64,000 bases of DNA, from positions 538,417 to 602,416 of the forward strand of contig NZ_PVEP01000002.1 in assembly GCF_002973535.1 (NCBI RefSeq), written 5' to 3'. Made by a program: the position numbers and the translations under genes. Below the pieces are notes generated by a model. That model was not told the DNA's origin. It made no database searches and was given only the letters and a program-made list of their open reading frames with translations. Origin of the DNA: Albidovulum denitrificans (GTDB taxonomy: Bacteria > Pseudomonadota > Alphaproteobacteria > Rhodobacterales > Rhodobacteraceae). This document shows, piece by piece, positions 1 through 9,638 of this stretch (positions within the stretch are counted from its first letter, which is position 1; each line of letters begins with the position of its first letter).

Positions 1-2
1 TC

Positions 3-941
3 GTGCGCGGGCTGGGGGATGAGGACATCCGGCGGCTGAATTTCTATGAGGGCGATTTCCGCGCCGAGGCGCATCGGGTGACACTTGCGGACGGCAGCTT
101 GACCGCGCAGGTCTACCTGCCGCCTGAAGGCCACTGGCAACCGGCAGAGCCGTGGTCGCTGGCGGACTGGCAGGCGCGTTGGGGCGCGACGGTGACGGCG
201 GCGGCGGATGAGGCGATGCGGCTTTATGCCGAAGGGGTGGACCCGGCCCGGATGCACGGGCGCTATCCGATGATGCTGGCCCGCGCCGGGGCGCGGCTGC
301 GCGCGGGGCAGGGCGGGCCGGTCACGGTGCGGCGGCGGTCGGGCCCCGGTGACGTGGCGATCGACCGGCATTGGCAGCCCTATGGCAATTTCTTCGCGGT
401 CGAGGAGTTCGACCTGCGCTTTCGCCGCTTCGACGGTACGATGAGCGGCCCGGTCAACCGCGCGGTCTTCATTTCCGGCGATGCCTCGGTCGTGCTGCCC
501 TATGATCCGGTGCGCGACCGGGTGCTGTTGATCGAGCAGTTCCGCATGGGGCCGGTCGGGCGCGGCGATGGGGAGCCGTGGATGCTTGAGGCGATCGCCG
601 GGCGCATCGACGGAGGCGAAAGCCCCGAAGAGGCTGCCCATCGTGAGGCCTTTGAGGAAGCCGGGCTGCGGCTCTCCCGGCTGTTGCCCGCCAATCACTA
701 TTACCCCTCGCCCTCGGCCAAAAGCGAGTTTCTCTATACCTTCGTGGGCCTCGCCGACCTGCCCGACGGCATCGCGGGCCTGGGCGGCGTTCCGGGTGAG
801 GCGGAGGATATCTGCGCCCATCTTCTGCCCTTCGACGACCTCGTCGCGCTGGTCGAAAGCGGTGAGGTGACGGCGGGGCCGCTGGTCATGCTTTGCTGGT
901 GGCTGGCGGCGCGGCGCGACGGGCTGCGGCGCGGGGCTTGA
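3..941 (+). CDS. trgB: TrgB-like Nudix hydrolase (5' end outside window)
   Basis: The visible 312 residues hold a complete Nudix box at about residues 200-222 (G200, E206, R214, E215, E218, E219, G221), the Mg-binding and catalytic signature of ADP-ribose pyrophosphatase-type hydrolases. The first ~110 residues form a separate domain that resembles gamma-glutamylcyclotransferase-like folds, the two-part build seen in TrgB. In Rhodobacter sphaeroides trgB lies next to cysK and was found in a screen for high-level tellurite resistance; the same neighbour follows here. The reading frame is open to the left window edge, so the GTG at base 3 is probably internal and the true start lies upstream. 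The biochemical substrate is not settled by sequence; ADP-ribose-like nucleotides are an inference from the family. Confidence 0.85.
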   Translation: MRGLGDEDIRRLNFYEGDFRAEAHRVTLADGSLTAQVYLPPEGHWQPAEPWSLADWQARWGATVTAAADEAMRLYAEGVDPARMHGRYPMMLARAGARLRAGQGGPVTVRRRSGPGDVAIDRHWQPYGNFFAVEEFDLRFRRFDGTMSGPVNRAVFISGDASVVLPYDPVRDRVLLIEQFRMGPVGRGDGEPWMLEAIAGRIDGGESPEEAAHREAFEEAGLRLSRLLPANHYYPSPSAKSEFLYTFVGLADLPDGIAGLGGVPGEAEDICAHLLPFDDLVALVESGEVTAGPLVMLCWWLAARRDGLRRGA

Positions 942-992
942 GGTCTGCCCCGGCGCGCCCTAGGAATGGGCAACGCACCAGGAGGACCGCGC

Positions 993-2024
993 ATGACCAT
1001 CCACCGCGATCTGGCCGATACGGTCGGAAACACGCCCCTGATCCGGCTGAACAAAGCCAGCGAGATGACAGGGTGCGAGATCCTCGGCAAGGCCGAGTTC
1101 CTGAACCCCGGCCAGTCGATCAAGGACCGGGCGGCGCTTTACATCATCCGCGATGCCGAGGCGAAGGGTCTCTTGCGTCCGGGCGGGACCATCGTCGAGG
1201 GGACGGCGGGCAATACCGGCATCGGCCTTGCGCTGGTCGGCGCCTCGCTGGGCTACAAGACGGTGATCGTCATCCCCGAGACGCAGAGCCAGGAAAAGAA
1301 GGACATGCTGCGCCTCGCCGGGGCTGAGCTGGTCCAGGTGCCTGCTGCGCCCTATTCAAATCCGAACAATTACGTCCGCTATTCCGGCCGTCTGGCCGAG
1401 AAACTTGCACAAACCGAACCAAACGGTGCGATCTGGGCCAATCAGTTCGACAACGTCGCCAACCGTCAGGCGCATCTTGAGACGACCGGGCCGGAGATCT
1501 GGGACCAGACCGGCGGCAAGGTCGACGGCTTCGTCTGTGCGGTCGGCTCGGGCGGCACTTTGGCGGGTATCGCCATGGCGTTGCAGCCGAAGGGCGTGAA
1601 GATCGGTCTGGCCGATCCCGAGGGCGCGGCGCTTTACAGCTTTTACACCACCGGAGAGCTGAAATCCGAAGGCTCCTCCATCACCGAAGGGATCGGGCAG
1701 GGGCGCATCACCGCCAATCTGGAGGGCATCCGCCCCGACATGGCCTGGCGCATCCCTGACAGTGAGGCGCTTCCGGTGGTCTTCGACCTGCTGACCGAAG
1801 AGGGGCTGTGCCTTGGCGGTTCCTCCGGCATCAATGTCGCGGGCGCGATCCGCATGGCGCGCGAGATGGGGCCGGGCCACACCATCGTCACGGTGCTGTG
1901 CGACTATGGCAACCGCTATCAGTCGAAGCTGTTCAACCCCGATTTCCTGCGGGCCAAGGGCCTGCCGGTACCGGAATGGCTGGACCGCGCCCCGCGCGCC
2001 ATCCCCACGGCGTTCGTCGACTGA
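993..2024 (+). CDS. cysK: Cysteine synthase A
   Basis: O-acetylserine sulfhydrylase, which makes cysteine from O-acetylserine and sulfide in the cytoplasm with PLP. The PLP-binding lysine is K44 in the motif SIKDR; the substrate loop GTAGNTG is at residues 70-76 and the phosphate-binding GSGGT at 185-189. Length (343 aa) is a little above the usual ~310-320 aa. The ATG at 993 was chosen because GGAGGA lies 6 bases upstream; an in-frame ATG at 966 has no such site. It starts about 50 bases after the Nudix gene and its TGA overlaps the next ATG (ATGA), so it is probably co-transcribed with both. The trgB-cysK pairing suggests a role in tellurite tolerance through thiol supply, as shown in R. 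sphaeroides; that role here is inferred. Confidence 0.93.
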   Translation: MTIHRDLADTVGNTPLIRLNKASEMTGCEILGKAEFLNPGQSIKDRAALYIIRDAEAKGLLRPGGTIVEGTAGNTGIGLALVGASLGYKTVIVIPETQSQEKKDMLRLAGAELVQVPAAPYSNPNNYVRYSGRLAEKLAQTEPNGAIWANQFDNVANRQAHLETTGPEIWDQTGGKVDGFVCAVGSGGTLAGIAMALQPKGVKIGLADPEGAALYSFYTTGELKSEGSSITEGIGQGRITANLEGIRPDMAWRIPDSEALPVVFDLLTEEGLCLGGSSGINVAGAIRMAREMGPGHTIVTVLCDYGNRYQSKLFNPDFLRAKGLPVPEWLDRAPRAIPTAFVD

Positions 2025-4480
2025 TGCGGCGCCGCGCCCTTCCGCTTCTCATCCTTGCCGCCTGGCTTGTGGCGGCGCTGGCGGGGTTTGGCCCGGCCCC
2101 TGCCGCATGGGCGCAGACGGCCGCGACGGAGACGGCGGCGCAGACCGCGCCCGATTACGCGACCTGGGAAAAGGACGCCAGCGACGCCGAGAAGGTGCTG
2201 GCGGACGACCGCGCCTCGAACACCGCGCTCGACGAGATGCGCGCGCGGATCGTGACCTGGCGGGCGAAATTCCTTGCCGCGCAAAGCGCCAATGCCGCAC
2301 AGATCGAGACGGTGAAAAGCCAGATCACCGCGCATGGCCCCGCGCCCGCCGAGGGCCAGAGCGAGGCCGAAGACATCGCCACCCGCCGCGCGGCCCTGAA
2401 CGAACAGCTGTCAAAGCTTCAGGCCCCCGGCATCAAGGCGGTTGAGGCCTATAGCCGCGCCGACGGTATCATCCGCCAGATCGACGGGCGCATTCGCGCG
2501 CGCCAGGCCAATGAGCTTCTGAAGATCTGGCCCTCGCCCATAAACCCGATCAACTGGCCAGCGGGCTGGGCGGTCCTGCAACAGGGCGTCAAGACGCTCT
2601 GGCGCGAGACGTCGGGCGCCTGGGACAACCCGGCCCGGCGCGACCAGTTGCGCAACAACCTGCCCGCCATCGCGCTCTACCTCGTTTTCGCGGGACTGCT
2701 GCTCGCCAAGGGGCCGTCGGTGATGGAGCGGCTGACGACGCGGCTGCAACGGCGCCTGTCGGTGCGCGGGCGGACCTTGGTCGCGGCCATCGTGTCGCTG
2801 GGGCAGGTGCTGGTGCCGGTCTTCGGCATGATGCTTCTGGTCGCGGCGGTCCATAGCAGCGGGTTGGCCGGGCAACGCGCGACGGCGCTGATCGAGGCGC
2901 TGCCCGCGGTCGCCCTCATCTTCTTCTTCGCGCGCTGGCTGTCGGGCTGGATTTTCGGCCCCGCCGCGGTTCATGCCGGGGTCTCGAAAGGCAACGCCGA
3001 GGCGCGATTCCATATCACCATCATCGGCCTGATCTTCGCGCTCGAGATTTTCCGCCGCGCCTTCACGGTGGAGGTGCGCCCGCCCCTGTCGATGGCCGCG
3101 CAATCGGTCTGGGGCGCGCCCTTGGTCTGCCTTGTCGCGGTCTTCCTCTTCCGGCTGGGCCAGATCCTGCGCCGGTCGGTCGAGGCCCGCAGCGAAAAGG
3201 AGGCCGCCGCCTTCCGCGACAGTCTTGTCAAGCTGATCGGCACGGCGCTGATGGGGGTGGCGGTGGTCGGCCCGGCGATGGCCGTGATCGGCTATGTCAA
3301 CGCCGCCAACGCGCTGGTCTGGCCGACGGTGGTGTCGCTGGCGCTGCTGGGCTTCACGATCCTGATCCAGCGTTTCGCGACGGACATCTACCTGATGATC
3401 ACCCGCGCGGGCGAGGAAGGGCGCGAGGCGCTGGTGCCGGTCCTGATCGGCGCGGTGCTGACGCTGGCCGCGCTGCCGCCGCTGGCGCTGATCTGGGGCG
3501 CGCGGACGGCGGACCTGTCCGAGATATGGACCCGCTTTTCCGAAGGCTTCGCCATCGGCGAGACGCGGATTTCGCCGTCGATCCTGTTCACCTTCGTGCT
3601 GGTCTTCATCTTCGGCTACATGCTGACCCGGCTGGTGCAGGGGGCGCTGAAATCCTCGGTCCTGCCGCGCACGCGGCTTGACAAGGGGGCGCAGAACGCC
3701 GTCGCGGCGGGGGTCGGCTATATCGGGCTGTTCCTCGCCGGTCTGGGCGCCATCACCGCCGCCGGGATCGACCTGTCGGCGCTGGCCTATGTCGCGGGCG
3801 CGCTGTCGGTCGGTATCGGTTTCGGCCTGCAAAACATCGTGCAGAACTTCGTCTCCGGCATCATCCTCTTGATCGAACGCCCGATTTCCGAAGGCGACAT
3901 GATCGAGGTCAACGGCCAGTTCGGCACCGTCAAGGGCATCTCCGTCCGCTCCACCTGGATCGAGACCTTCGACAAGACCGATGTGATCGTCCCCAACGCC
4001 GACCTGATTTCCGGCGTGGTGACGAACCTGACGCGTGGCAACCTGACCGGGCGGCTTATCATTCCGGTGGGCGTCGCCTATGGCAGCGATACCCGCAAGG
4101 TTGAGGCGATCCTGCGCGAGATCGCCGAGGCGCAGCCTCTGGTTCTGGTCAACCCCGCGCCGGGGGTGGTCTTTTCCGGCTTCGGCGCCGACAGCCTGAA
4201 TTTCGAGATCCGCGCGATCCTGTCGGATGTGAACTTCAAGCTGGTCGTGCAGACGGAGATCCTGCACCAGATCGCCGAACGCTTCGCCGCCGAGGGGATC
4301 GAGATCCCCTTCGCGCAGCGCGACATCTGGCTGCGCAACCCCGAGGCGCTGGCCGATGCCGCCGCCGGGCGCAGGCCCGCCGCCGCGCCGCCCGTGCCGC
4401 CCAAGCCCGAGGCCGCGCCCGCCGAGGTGCGCCCCGGCGACATCCACAACGATCCCTATGACGAGGATGACCCGCGATGA
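2024..4480 (+). CDS. MscS-family mechanosensitive channel with DUF3772-like N-terminus
   Basis: An 818-residue inner-membrane protein that should open under membrane tension to release solutes. A Sec signal peptide (about residues 1-30, ending near AWAQ) is followed by a periplasmic, charged, helix-rich region (about 35-200) of DUF3772 type, then roughly ten hydrophobic segments. The MscS core begins near residue 595 with VGIGFGLQNIVQNF and continues through the beta domain (ERPISEGDMIEV). The C-terminal 50 residues are Pro/Ala/Glu rich and probably disordered. A longer frame reaches back to 1808, but the ATG at 2024 overlaps the cysK stop as ATGA and directly precedes the signal peptide, so it is preferred. 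It belongs to the large MscK/YbdG-like group rather than the small MscS type. Confidence 0.88.
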   Translation: MRRRALPLLILAAWLVAALAGFGPAPAAWAQTAATETAAQTAPDYATWEKDASDAEKVLADDRASNTALDEMRARIVTWRAKFLAAQSANAAQIETVKSQITAHGPAPAEGQSEAEDIATRRAALNEQLSKLQAPGIKAVEAYSRADGIIRQIDGRIRARQANELLKIWPSPINPINWPAGWAVLQQGVKTLWRETSGAWDNPARRDQLRNNLPAIALYLVFAGLLLAKGPSVMERLTTRLQRRLSVRGRTLVAAIVSLGQVLVPVFGMMLLVAAVHSSGLAGQRATALIEALPAVALIFFFARWLSGWIFGPAAVHAGVSKGNAEARFHITIIGLIFALEIFRRAFTVEVRPPLSMAAQSVWGAPLVCLVAVFLFRLGQILRRSVEARSEKEAAAFRDSLVKLIGTALMGVAVVGPAMAVIGYVNAANALVWPTVVSLALLGFTILIQRFATDIYLMITRAGEEGREALVPVLIGAVLTLAALPPLALIWGARTADLSEIWTRFSEGFAIGETRISPSILFTFVLVFIFGYMLTRLVQGALKSSVLPRTRLDKGAQNAVAAGVGYIGLFLAGLGAITAAGIDLSALAYVAGALSVGIGFGLQNIVQNFVSGIILLIERPISEGDMIEVNGQFGTVKGISVRSTWIETFDKTDVIVPNADLISGVVTNLTRGNLTGRLIIPVGVAYGSDTRKVEAILREIAEAQPLVLVNPAPGVVFSGFGADSLNFEIRAILSDVNFKLVVQTEILHQIAERFAAEGIEIPFAQRDIWLRNPEALADAAAGRRPAAAPPVPPKPEAAPAEVRPGDIHNDPYDEDDPR

Positions 4481-5196
4481 CGACCCGGCCGCTGTTCCGC
4501 GACGCCTATCTGCGCGAAGCCACGGGGCTTGTCCGCGCCCATACCGATGAAGGCGGCATCGTGCTGGAGGAAAGCCTCTTCTATCCCACCGGCGGCGGCC
4601 AGCCCGGCGACAGCGGCCGGATCGCGTGGGAGGGCGGCGCGGCCGGCATCGCGACGGCGGTGAAGGGGGAGGGCGGGGCAATCGTCCTGGTCCCCGACGC
4701 CCCGGTCAGCCTGCCCGCACCGGGAACCGTCCTGCGCCAGACGCTCGACTGGGACCGGCGCTATCGCCACATGCGGATGCACACGGCGCTGCACCTTCTT
4801 TCCGTCGTGGTCCCGCTGCCGGTGACGGGCGGGCAGGTCGGCGCCGAACGCGGGCGGCTTGATTTCGACATGCCGGAGCCGCCGGGGGACGCCGCCGCGC
4901 TGGAAGAGGCGCTGAACGCCCTGATCGCGCGCGACCTTGCCGTCACCGACGACTGGATCACGGATGAGGAGCTTGCGGCCAATCCCGGCCTCGTGAAAAC
5001 CATGTCGGTCCGCCCGCCCACGGGGCAGGGGCGGGTGCGGCTGGTCAGGATCGGCGCCGGGGCGGATCAGGTGGACCTGCAACCCTGCGGCGGCACCCAT
5101 GTGGCCCGCACCGCCGAGATCGGCCGCGTCCGCATCGCCAAGATCGAGAAGAAGGGCCGGCAGAACCGGCGCGTCTCGATCGAGCTTGTCGACTGA
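4477..5196 (+). CDS. alaX: Alanyl-tRNA editing protein, AlaX type
   Basis: Free-standing editing domain that hydrolyses mischarged Ser- or Gly-tRNA(Ala). The zinc ligands are visible: H102 and H106 in HTALH, and C204 and H208 in the CGGTH motif. At 239 residues it is of the AlaX-M/L size and lacks the AlaRS aminoacylation domain. Its ATG overlaps the stop of the channel gene (ATGA at 4477), so it is translationally coupled to it. The functional link with the channel is not obvious; the operon looks like a housekeeping run. Family assignment is firm; which mischarged tRNA is preferred cannot be read from sequence. Confidence 0.92.
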   Translation: MTTRPLFRDAYLREATGLVRAHTDEGGIVLEESLFYPTGGGQPGDSGRIAWEGGAAGIATAVKGEGGAIVLVPDAPVSLPAPGTVLRQTLDWDRRYRHMRMHTALHLLSVVVPLPVTGGQVGAERGRLDFDMPEPPGDAAALEEALNALIARDLAVTDDWITDEELAANPGLVKTMSVRPPTGQGRVRLVRIGAGADQVDLQPCGGTHVARTAEIGRVRIAKIEKKGRQNRRVSIELVD

Positions 5197-5259
5197 CCGC
5201 TACCCGCGCGGCCCGATCCGTGCTATCCTGACCGCAGTTATTTCAGTCAGGTATTTGTC

Positions 5260-6966
5260 ATGCGCGTTCACAGTGGGGCGTTTTCCGTCCGTGCCGTGGC
5301 GGGAACCCATGCCATCATTTTCGGCTTTGACTGCCCGCCGGACGCCGCGCGGGGGCTTCTGGGCTTTGCCCTTGGCCGCAGGCGCGCCAATGGTCGCATC
5401 GACTGGCTGCGCGGGTTCAAGTTCTTTGCCGAAACCGTCCCCGACCCGCAGCCCGGCGAACGCCGGTCCACCCGCGACCACCCGATTCAGGACTTTCAGT
5501 GGGGCGATTACGCGGTCACGCCGGGGGCGGCCTATGACTATGTCATCCAGCCTTTGTTCGGCACCCCTTCCGCCATCGACGGCGGGCCGGAGATCGACAT
5601 CCGCGTGACGGCGCGGTCGGGGCAGGGCGATCATGAGGTCTTCTATAATCGCGGCGCGATCCCCAGTCAGGCCTTCGCCGACCGTTTCGGCAATGTCGGC
5701 CCGACGGAAGACGAACAGAACGACCCCGGCAATGACAAGACCCGCTGGCTGTCGCGCGGGCTGCTTGAGGCGATGCTGGACTTCATCGGTCAGGCGCGCG
5801 GGCCGGGGCAGGCGCTGCATGTCGCGGCCTATGAATTCACCTATCCCCCGGTGGCGCGGGCGCTGGCCGAGGCTGCGGGGCGCGGGGCGGAGGTGCATCT
5901 GCTCTATGACGCGGGCGAGCGAAAGCGCGACGGCACGCTGGTCCCGACCCATACGAGCGGCCCGAATGCCGAGCTGATCGCCGAGGTGGGCCTTGACCGG
6001 CTGGCCCATGCCCATCTCTATCCCCGCACGCGCTATGGCAACATCACCCACAACAAGTTCATGATCCTGTCGGATGCGGGCCAGCCGCTTGCCCTCTGGA
6101 CCGGGTCGACCAACTTCACCCCGTCGGGGTTCCTTGGCCAGTCGAACCTCGCCCATCGCATCGTCTCCCCCGATCTTGCCACGGCCTACCGCGCCTATTG
6201 GGACCTTCTGGCGGGCGACCCCACGACCCGCACCCTGAAACGCGCCATCGCGCTGACCTCACCCGACCCCGACCGGCCCTTGTCGGAAAACCTGATCGTC
6301 CCGGTCTTTTCACCACGCGCCGTGGGGATGCTCGACTGGTATGCGGGCGCGATGGGGGCCGCGCAATCCTCGGTCATGTTCACCGCCGCCTTCGGCGTGA
6401 CCGAGGCGCTGGCCGAGGTCTTCGGCCGTGACGCCGATTACCTGAAACTGATCCTCGCGGAACGGGATGAGCCGAACGCCGAACGCCGCGCGCTTCTGCG
6501 GCGCGACCGCGACACCCGCATCGCCCTTGGCGCGCGGCTGAACAGCGACACGATCCGCGCGGGCCTGCCGGGCCATCGCCTTGACCGCTGGTTCCGCGCC
6601 GAGGAACATTTCCGCAGCCGGGGCCATATCTACTATATCCACACCAAGCTTCTGGCGCTCGACCTCCTGGGCGAAATGCCGCAGATCTTCACCGGATCGG
6701 CCAATTTCTCCGCCGGGTCGGTCGGCTCGAACGATGAAAACATGATCCTGATGCGCGGCCCGGCCTTCACCGCGCAGGCCGAAACCCACGCGACCGAATA
6801 CCTGCGGCTTTGGAACCACCTCTATTTCCGCACCGTGGCGCTGCGCCGCGCGGGCCGTCCGCCCACCGGCACCCACCCCGCCATGCTCGACCCCGACGAC
6901 CGCTGGGTCGCCCGCCACTTCCGCCCCGGCACCTATCACGACCGCATGCGCATTCTCTTTCGCTGA
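5260..6966 (+). CDS. Phospholipase D-like protein with two HKD motifs
   Basis: A 568-residue protein with two phospholipase D-type active-site repeats: H264-x-K266 followed by the GSTNFT strand, and H461-x-K463 followed by GSANFS. Two complete HxK repeats in one chain are the usual arrangement for an active phosphodiesterase with a covalent phosphohistidine intermediate. The first ~180 residues have no domain I recognise and contain a beta-rich region. No signal peptide or membrane segment is evident, so a cytoplasmic enzyme or nuclease is as likely as a lipase. It stands alone, 63 bases after alaX and just before tRNA-Ser. Substrate unknown; members of this superfamily act on phospholipids, DNA or cardiolipin precursors. 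Confidence 0.85.
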   Translation: MRVHSGAFSVRAVAGTHAIIFGFDCPPDAARGLLGFALGRRRANGRIDWLRGFKFFAETVPDPQPGERRSTRDHPIQDFQWGDYAVTPGAAYDYVIQPLFGTPSAIDGGPEIDIRVTARSGQGDHEVFYNRGAIPSQAFADRFGNVGPTEDEQNDPGNDKTRWLSRGLLEAMLDFIGQARGPGQALHVAAYEFTYPPVARALAEAAGRGAEVHLLYDAGERKRDGTLVPTHTSGPNAELIAEVGLDRLAHAHLYPRTRYGNITHNKFMILSDAGQPLALWTGSTNFTPSGFLGQSNLAHRIVSPDLATAYRAYWDLLAGDPTTRTLKRAIALTSPDPDRPLSENLIVPVFSPRAVGMLDWYAGAMGAAQSSVMFTAAFGVTEALAEVFGRDADYLKLILAERDEPNAERRALLRRDRDTRIALGARLNSDTIRAGLPGHRLDRWFRAEEHFRSRGHIYYIHTKLLALDLLGEMPQIFTGSANFSAGSVGSNDENMILMRGPAFTAQAETHATEYLRLWNHLYFRTVALRRAGRPPTGTHPAMLDPDDRWVARHFRPGTYHDRMRILFR

Positions 6967-7010
6967 GGGGGCTTGAACCGGACGCGGCTTCACCGTATTC
7001 ACCCCCGCAC

Positions 7011-7100
7011 GGAGAGGTGGCCGAGTGGTCGAAGGCGCACGCCTGGAAAGTGTGTAGGCGGGGAACCGTCTCGAGGGTTCGAATCCCTCTCTCTCCGCCA
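7011..7100 (+). tRNA. tRNA-Ser (anticodon GGA)
   Basis: Full cloverleaf of the long-variable-arm class. The acceptor stem pairs 7011-7017 with 7090-7096, the discriminator is G7097 and CCA is encoded at 7098-7100. The anticodon stem 7038-7042/7050-7054 encloses the loop CTGGAAA with GGA at 7045-7047. The T-loop TTCGAAT is intact. The gene is the boundary between the ordinary chromosomal block and the accessory region, and tRNA-Ser genes are common integration sites. Confidence 0.96.
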
Positions 7101-7320
7101 CCGCATAACGCATTGATATTAAAAGATTTTATGCCTCACGTATTGTGTCGCGTTTTCCGCGACCTGTGCGGGGCGTTGGCCTCTAGAGACTTGAAATTGC
7201 AGGCGAAATAGCCGCCCAAAACGACCCGAGTCTCTGTTTGGCATTTGGCGCGATACGGTTTTCGGATGGCGCTTCGGGCGCCGGTCTTGACTTTGGGTCA
7301 TTTCGAAGCTGGTGCGGGGC
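7073..7320 (+). repeat. Direct repeat A (tRNA-Ser 3' end plus flank)
   Basis: The T-arm and 3' end of tRNA-Ser and the ~220 bases after it recur at 9611-9868 in the same orientation. Identity is patchy (roughly three bases in four by eye) but includes an exact 37-base block, 7184-7220 = 9722-9758. The rest of the stretch to the next start at 7434 shows no gene. The repeat is best read as an attachment-site flank left by serial integration. Confidence 0.8.
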
Positions 7321-7433
7321 TGAATTCGTGGCGTTCAGCATAATGTGACGACTAACAGCGGCAGAAGTGCCTGCGAGCGCAGCCACCTGAAAGCCCTGAT
7401 GACAAAGGAACTTCTCGCCTTTAGCCTGGCGAC

Positions 7434-8270
7434 ATGTCGAACGGGACGTGGACGGACATCGAGAACGATCTGATTGTCGCGGACTACTTCGCGATGCTCG
7501 CCGACGATGTTTCCGGGCGCCCTTATAGCAAAGCTGAGCATCGTCGCGCACTCCTGCCTCTGCTAAACAATCGGTCTGAAGGATCGATCGAGTTCAAGCA
7601 TCAGAACATCAGCGCGGTTCTTGTAGGCCTCGGCGAAGATCGGATCCCAGGTTACAAACCTGCATTCAATTACCAGATGGCTTTGGAAGATGCGGTGGAC
7701 CGCTGGCTGGCTGAGAACCCTTCCTGGCTTGCACGTGTGGTAACTGGGCCTCAAGAAAACGAACTTCGTGAAGCGCCGCAAATCTGGGTTGGACCGCCGC
7801 CTACACTCTCAAACCAACCTCCACCTCAGGAACTGGAGCAGGTGCTGCGCGTTGCGCGCAAATTCGACGTCGCGGCTCGGGACGAGCGAAATCGAGCGCT
7901 TGGCCGCGCCGGCGAAGAGCGAGCGCTGAAACATGAGCGGGCACAACTCCGATCGGCCGGCCGTGATGACCTCGCGCGCAAGGTGATCTGGGTTTCCGAA
8001 GAAGAAGGCGACGGTGCGGGCTACGACATTGCGAGCTTCGAACCCGACGGGCGGCCGCGGCTGATCGAGGTGAAGACGACGAACGGATGGGAGCGCACGC
8101 CCTTCCATATCACTCGTAACGAACTGGCTGTCGCGGAGGAGCGGCGTTCGGAATGGTGCCTGTTCCGGCTCTGGAATTTCTCACGCGAACCCAAGGCCTT
8201 TGAGCTTCGCCCGCCACTGGATGCTCACGTGTCTCTTACAGCGACAGCGTTTCAGGCAAGTTTTCACTAG
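7434..8270 (+). CDS. DUF3883 domain protein, PD-(D/E)XK nuclease-like
   Basis: A 278-residue protein. The C-terminal half carries the DUF3883 core: D198 in the strand GYDIASF and the E212-V-K214 pair in LIEVKTT, which is the D...ExK signature of restriction-endonuclease folds. The first ~100 residues form a conserved-looking helical domain with no function I can name. DUF3883 domains are common in defence islands, usually as the nuclease or DNA-binding part of larger proteins, so a restriction-type role is plausible but inferred. It is the first gene after tRNA-Ser and is bounded by direct repeats A and B together with the next gene. Base composition is visibly less GC-rich than in the genes before the tRNA. 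Confidence 0.75.
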   Translation: MSNGTWTDIENDLIVADYFAMLADDVSGRPYSKAEHRRALLPLLNNRSEGSIEFKHQNISAVLVGLGEDRIPGYKPAFNYQMALEDAVDRWLAENPSWLARVVTGPQENELREAPQIWVGPPPTLSNQPPPQELEQVLRVARKFDVAARDERNRALGRAGEERALKHERAQLRSAGRDDLARKVIWVSEEEGDGAGYDIASFEPDGRPRLIEVKTTNGWERTPFHITRNELAVAEERRSEWCLFRLWNFSREPKAFELRPPLDAHVSLTATAFQASFH

Positions 8271-8358
8271 GTTCTGCCGTGCCGCAGGGCCTGACGATTG
8301 CCTCTTTCAGGGATACCTGATTGAACTCAAGAGTATTTTTGATCGCACAGGTTTCATC

Positions 8359-9441
8359 ATGCCGAAGTCCAATCAACCCAGCTTGGCGGAAAAATATCTC
8401 GTCGATGATCTACCCGGCGCCGCGCTTATCGGCGCGCGGCTGAACGGTATCCTGCAGAAAATTGACCAGGGCGACACTCTAACACCACTCGCCAGATCAT
8501 TTCTTTCCGAAAACGGATTGGCGGCTCTGTTGGCCTTCACGATGGATGAATTGGATCTACAGGCCTTTCAACAGGTTGCCGCACAAGAACGATCAGAGCG
8601 TATTCGAAGGGAAAAAGCCAAGGCAGAAGAAGAGGCTGCAGAAAGTGCCAAGCGGGCTGAGGCCATGGATGCGGCAATCAAGGCGCGATTTGCAGCCATG
8701 GAAAATGATCCGGTCTTGCGCCGAAAGCGGGAGGCCCGGGAATTGCGAAATCGCTTCGACATCGGTTTTGTCGACGAAGAGCACTACCCGCGTGTGATGC
8801 GCCTGCTCAAACAAGTTGCTGCCGAAAAACGGATTCAGCCGGAGGACGTTGCCTGGTTGTCAACGGAGGCGCCGGATTGCTGGACTGAAAAACTGCAGCA
8901 GGCTTGGCATCGTGTGGAAGCCTTGGCTCTGTCGGAGGAATGGGAGCGAACCAGTGACGTTTGGGCCGCCGTGAATGCCAGTGGGCATTGGCGAAAGGCC
9001 GATCAGCCTGGAAAGGCTTTGGAATTGACTGATGCTGCACTTGCGATTTCAGGTATCGCCGGAAAACCAAAATCGGCACTGTCGACAACTCGTGGAGGCG
9101 CGATGCGTGATGTTGGTCGTCTCGCTGAAGCGAAAAAGTTGGGTTTGGATGCACACATGCTGACACCGACAGATTTCAGACCGTGTACGCTGATCGGCGC
9201 TGTGTCGATGGAACTCGGCGATCTGGCTGCCGGTCACGATTGGTACACGAAGGCTGAAGAACTGGGTGCAGAACGCGGCGCAATCGACCACGAACTGAGG
9301 TCGTTGCTCGTCCGCTCGAACCCAGACGCGCAAGAACGTCTTCGTGCATTTCTGCTTGCTCAGGATCCGGAGCGTTTCCGCTGGCTGAGGAGTTGGGGCA
9401 GAAAAACTACTACGCAGGCGCGTTCGACGCCGACCGGGTAG
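8359..9441 (+). CDS. Unknown protein with coiled coil and TPR-like helices
   Basis: 360 residues with no family I recognise. An Arg/Lys/Glu/Ala-rich stretch at about residues 75-130 looks like a coiled coil, and the C-terminal third has helical pairs of TPR type (for example the run around KALELTDAALAISG and the later GDLAAGHDWYTKAEELG). The frame is open upstream to 8200, but the ATG at 8359 starts a normal-looking protein, whereas the upstream part overlaps the DUF3883 gene in another frame. It is the second and last gene of the cassette between repeats A and B. A helical-repeat partner next to a nuclease-like protein suggests a two-component module; this is inference only. Confidence 0.6.
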   Translation: MPKSNQPSLAEKYLVDDLPGAALIGARLNGILQKIDQGDTLTPLARSFLSENGLAALLAFTMDELDLQAFQQVAAQERSERIRREKAKAEEEAAESAKRAEAMDAAIKARFAAMENDPVLRRKREARELRNRFDIGFVDEEHYPRVMRLLKQVAAEKRIQPEDVAWLSTEAPDCWTEKLQQAWHRVEALALSEEWERTSDVWAAVNASGHWRKADQPGKALELTDAALAISGIAGKPKSALSTTRGGAMRDVGRLAEAKKLGLDAHMLTPTDFRPCTLIGAVSMELGDLAAGHDWYTKAEELGAERGAIDHELRSLLVRSNPDAQERLRAFLLAQDPERFRWLRSWGRKTTTQARSTPTG

Positions 9442-9610
9442 ATTGGTACGTGGCTGTTCGACTCGAACTTCGGCTACTTTTGGACTACGGAGTTAGCCAA
9501 GGGTTTAGCCCGAGCTTTGTGCCTAAAAGTCGTTCAAAATCAACCGTCTACCCCAATTTCTACGCTGGAATTGTGCCGTGTTTTCCGGGGGTTAGAAAAT
9601 GGAACATATC

Positions 9611-9638
9611 TCTGGTTCGAATCCAGAGTGCTCCGCCA
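9611..9638 (+). other. Orphan tRNA 3' end (T-arm, acceptor strand, CCA)
   Basis: A T-stem/loop (9611-9627, loop TTCGAAT) followed by a 3' acceptor strand and CCA at 9636-9638. No matching 5' half lies upstream: the acceptor strand would need GGAGCAC, which is absent from the preceding ~150 bases. The acceptor sequence differs from the intact tRNA-Ser at 7011. It is therefore a fragment of the kind created when an element integrates at a tRNA 3' end, not a working tRNA. Confidence 0.75.

Noticed and set aside
2411..4681. 756-codon minus-strand frame
   Set aside because: Antisense shadow of the MscS and AlaX genes; GC-rich third positions keep it open, and its Arg/Asp/Gly/His-rich translation is not protein-like.
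9611..9638. Second tRNA gene
   Set aside because: Only T-arm, 3' acceptor strand and CCA are present; no 5' half, D-arm or anticodon arm upstream.
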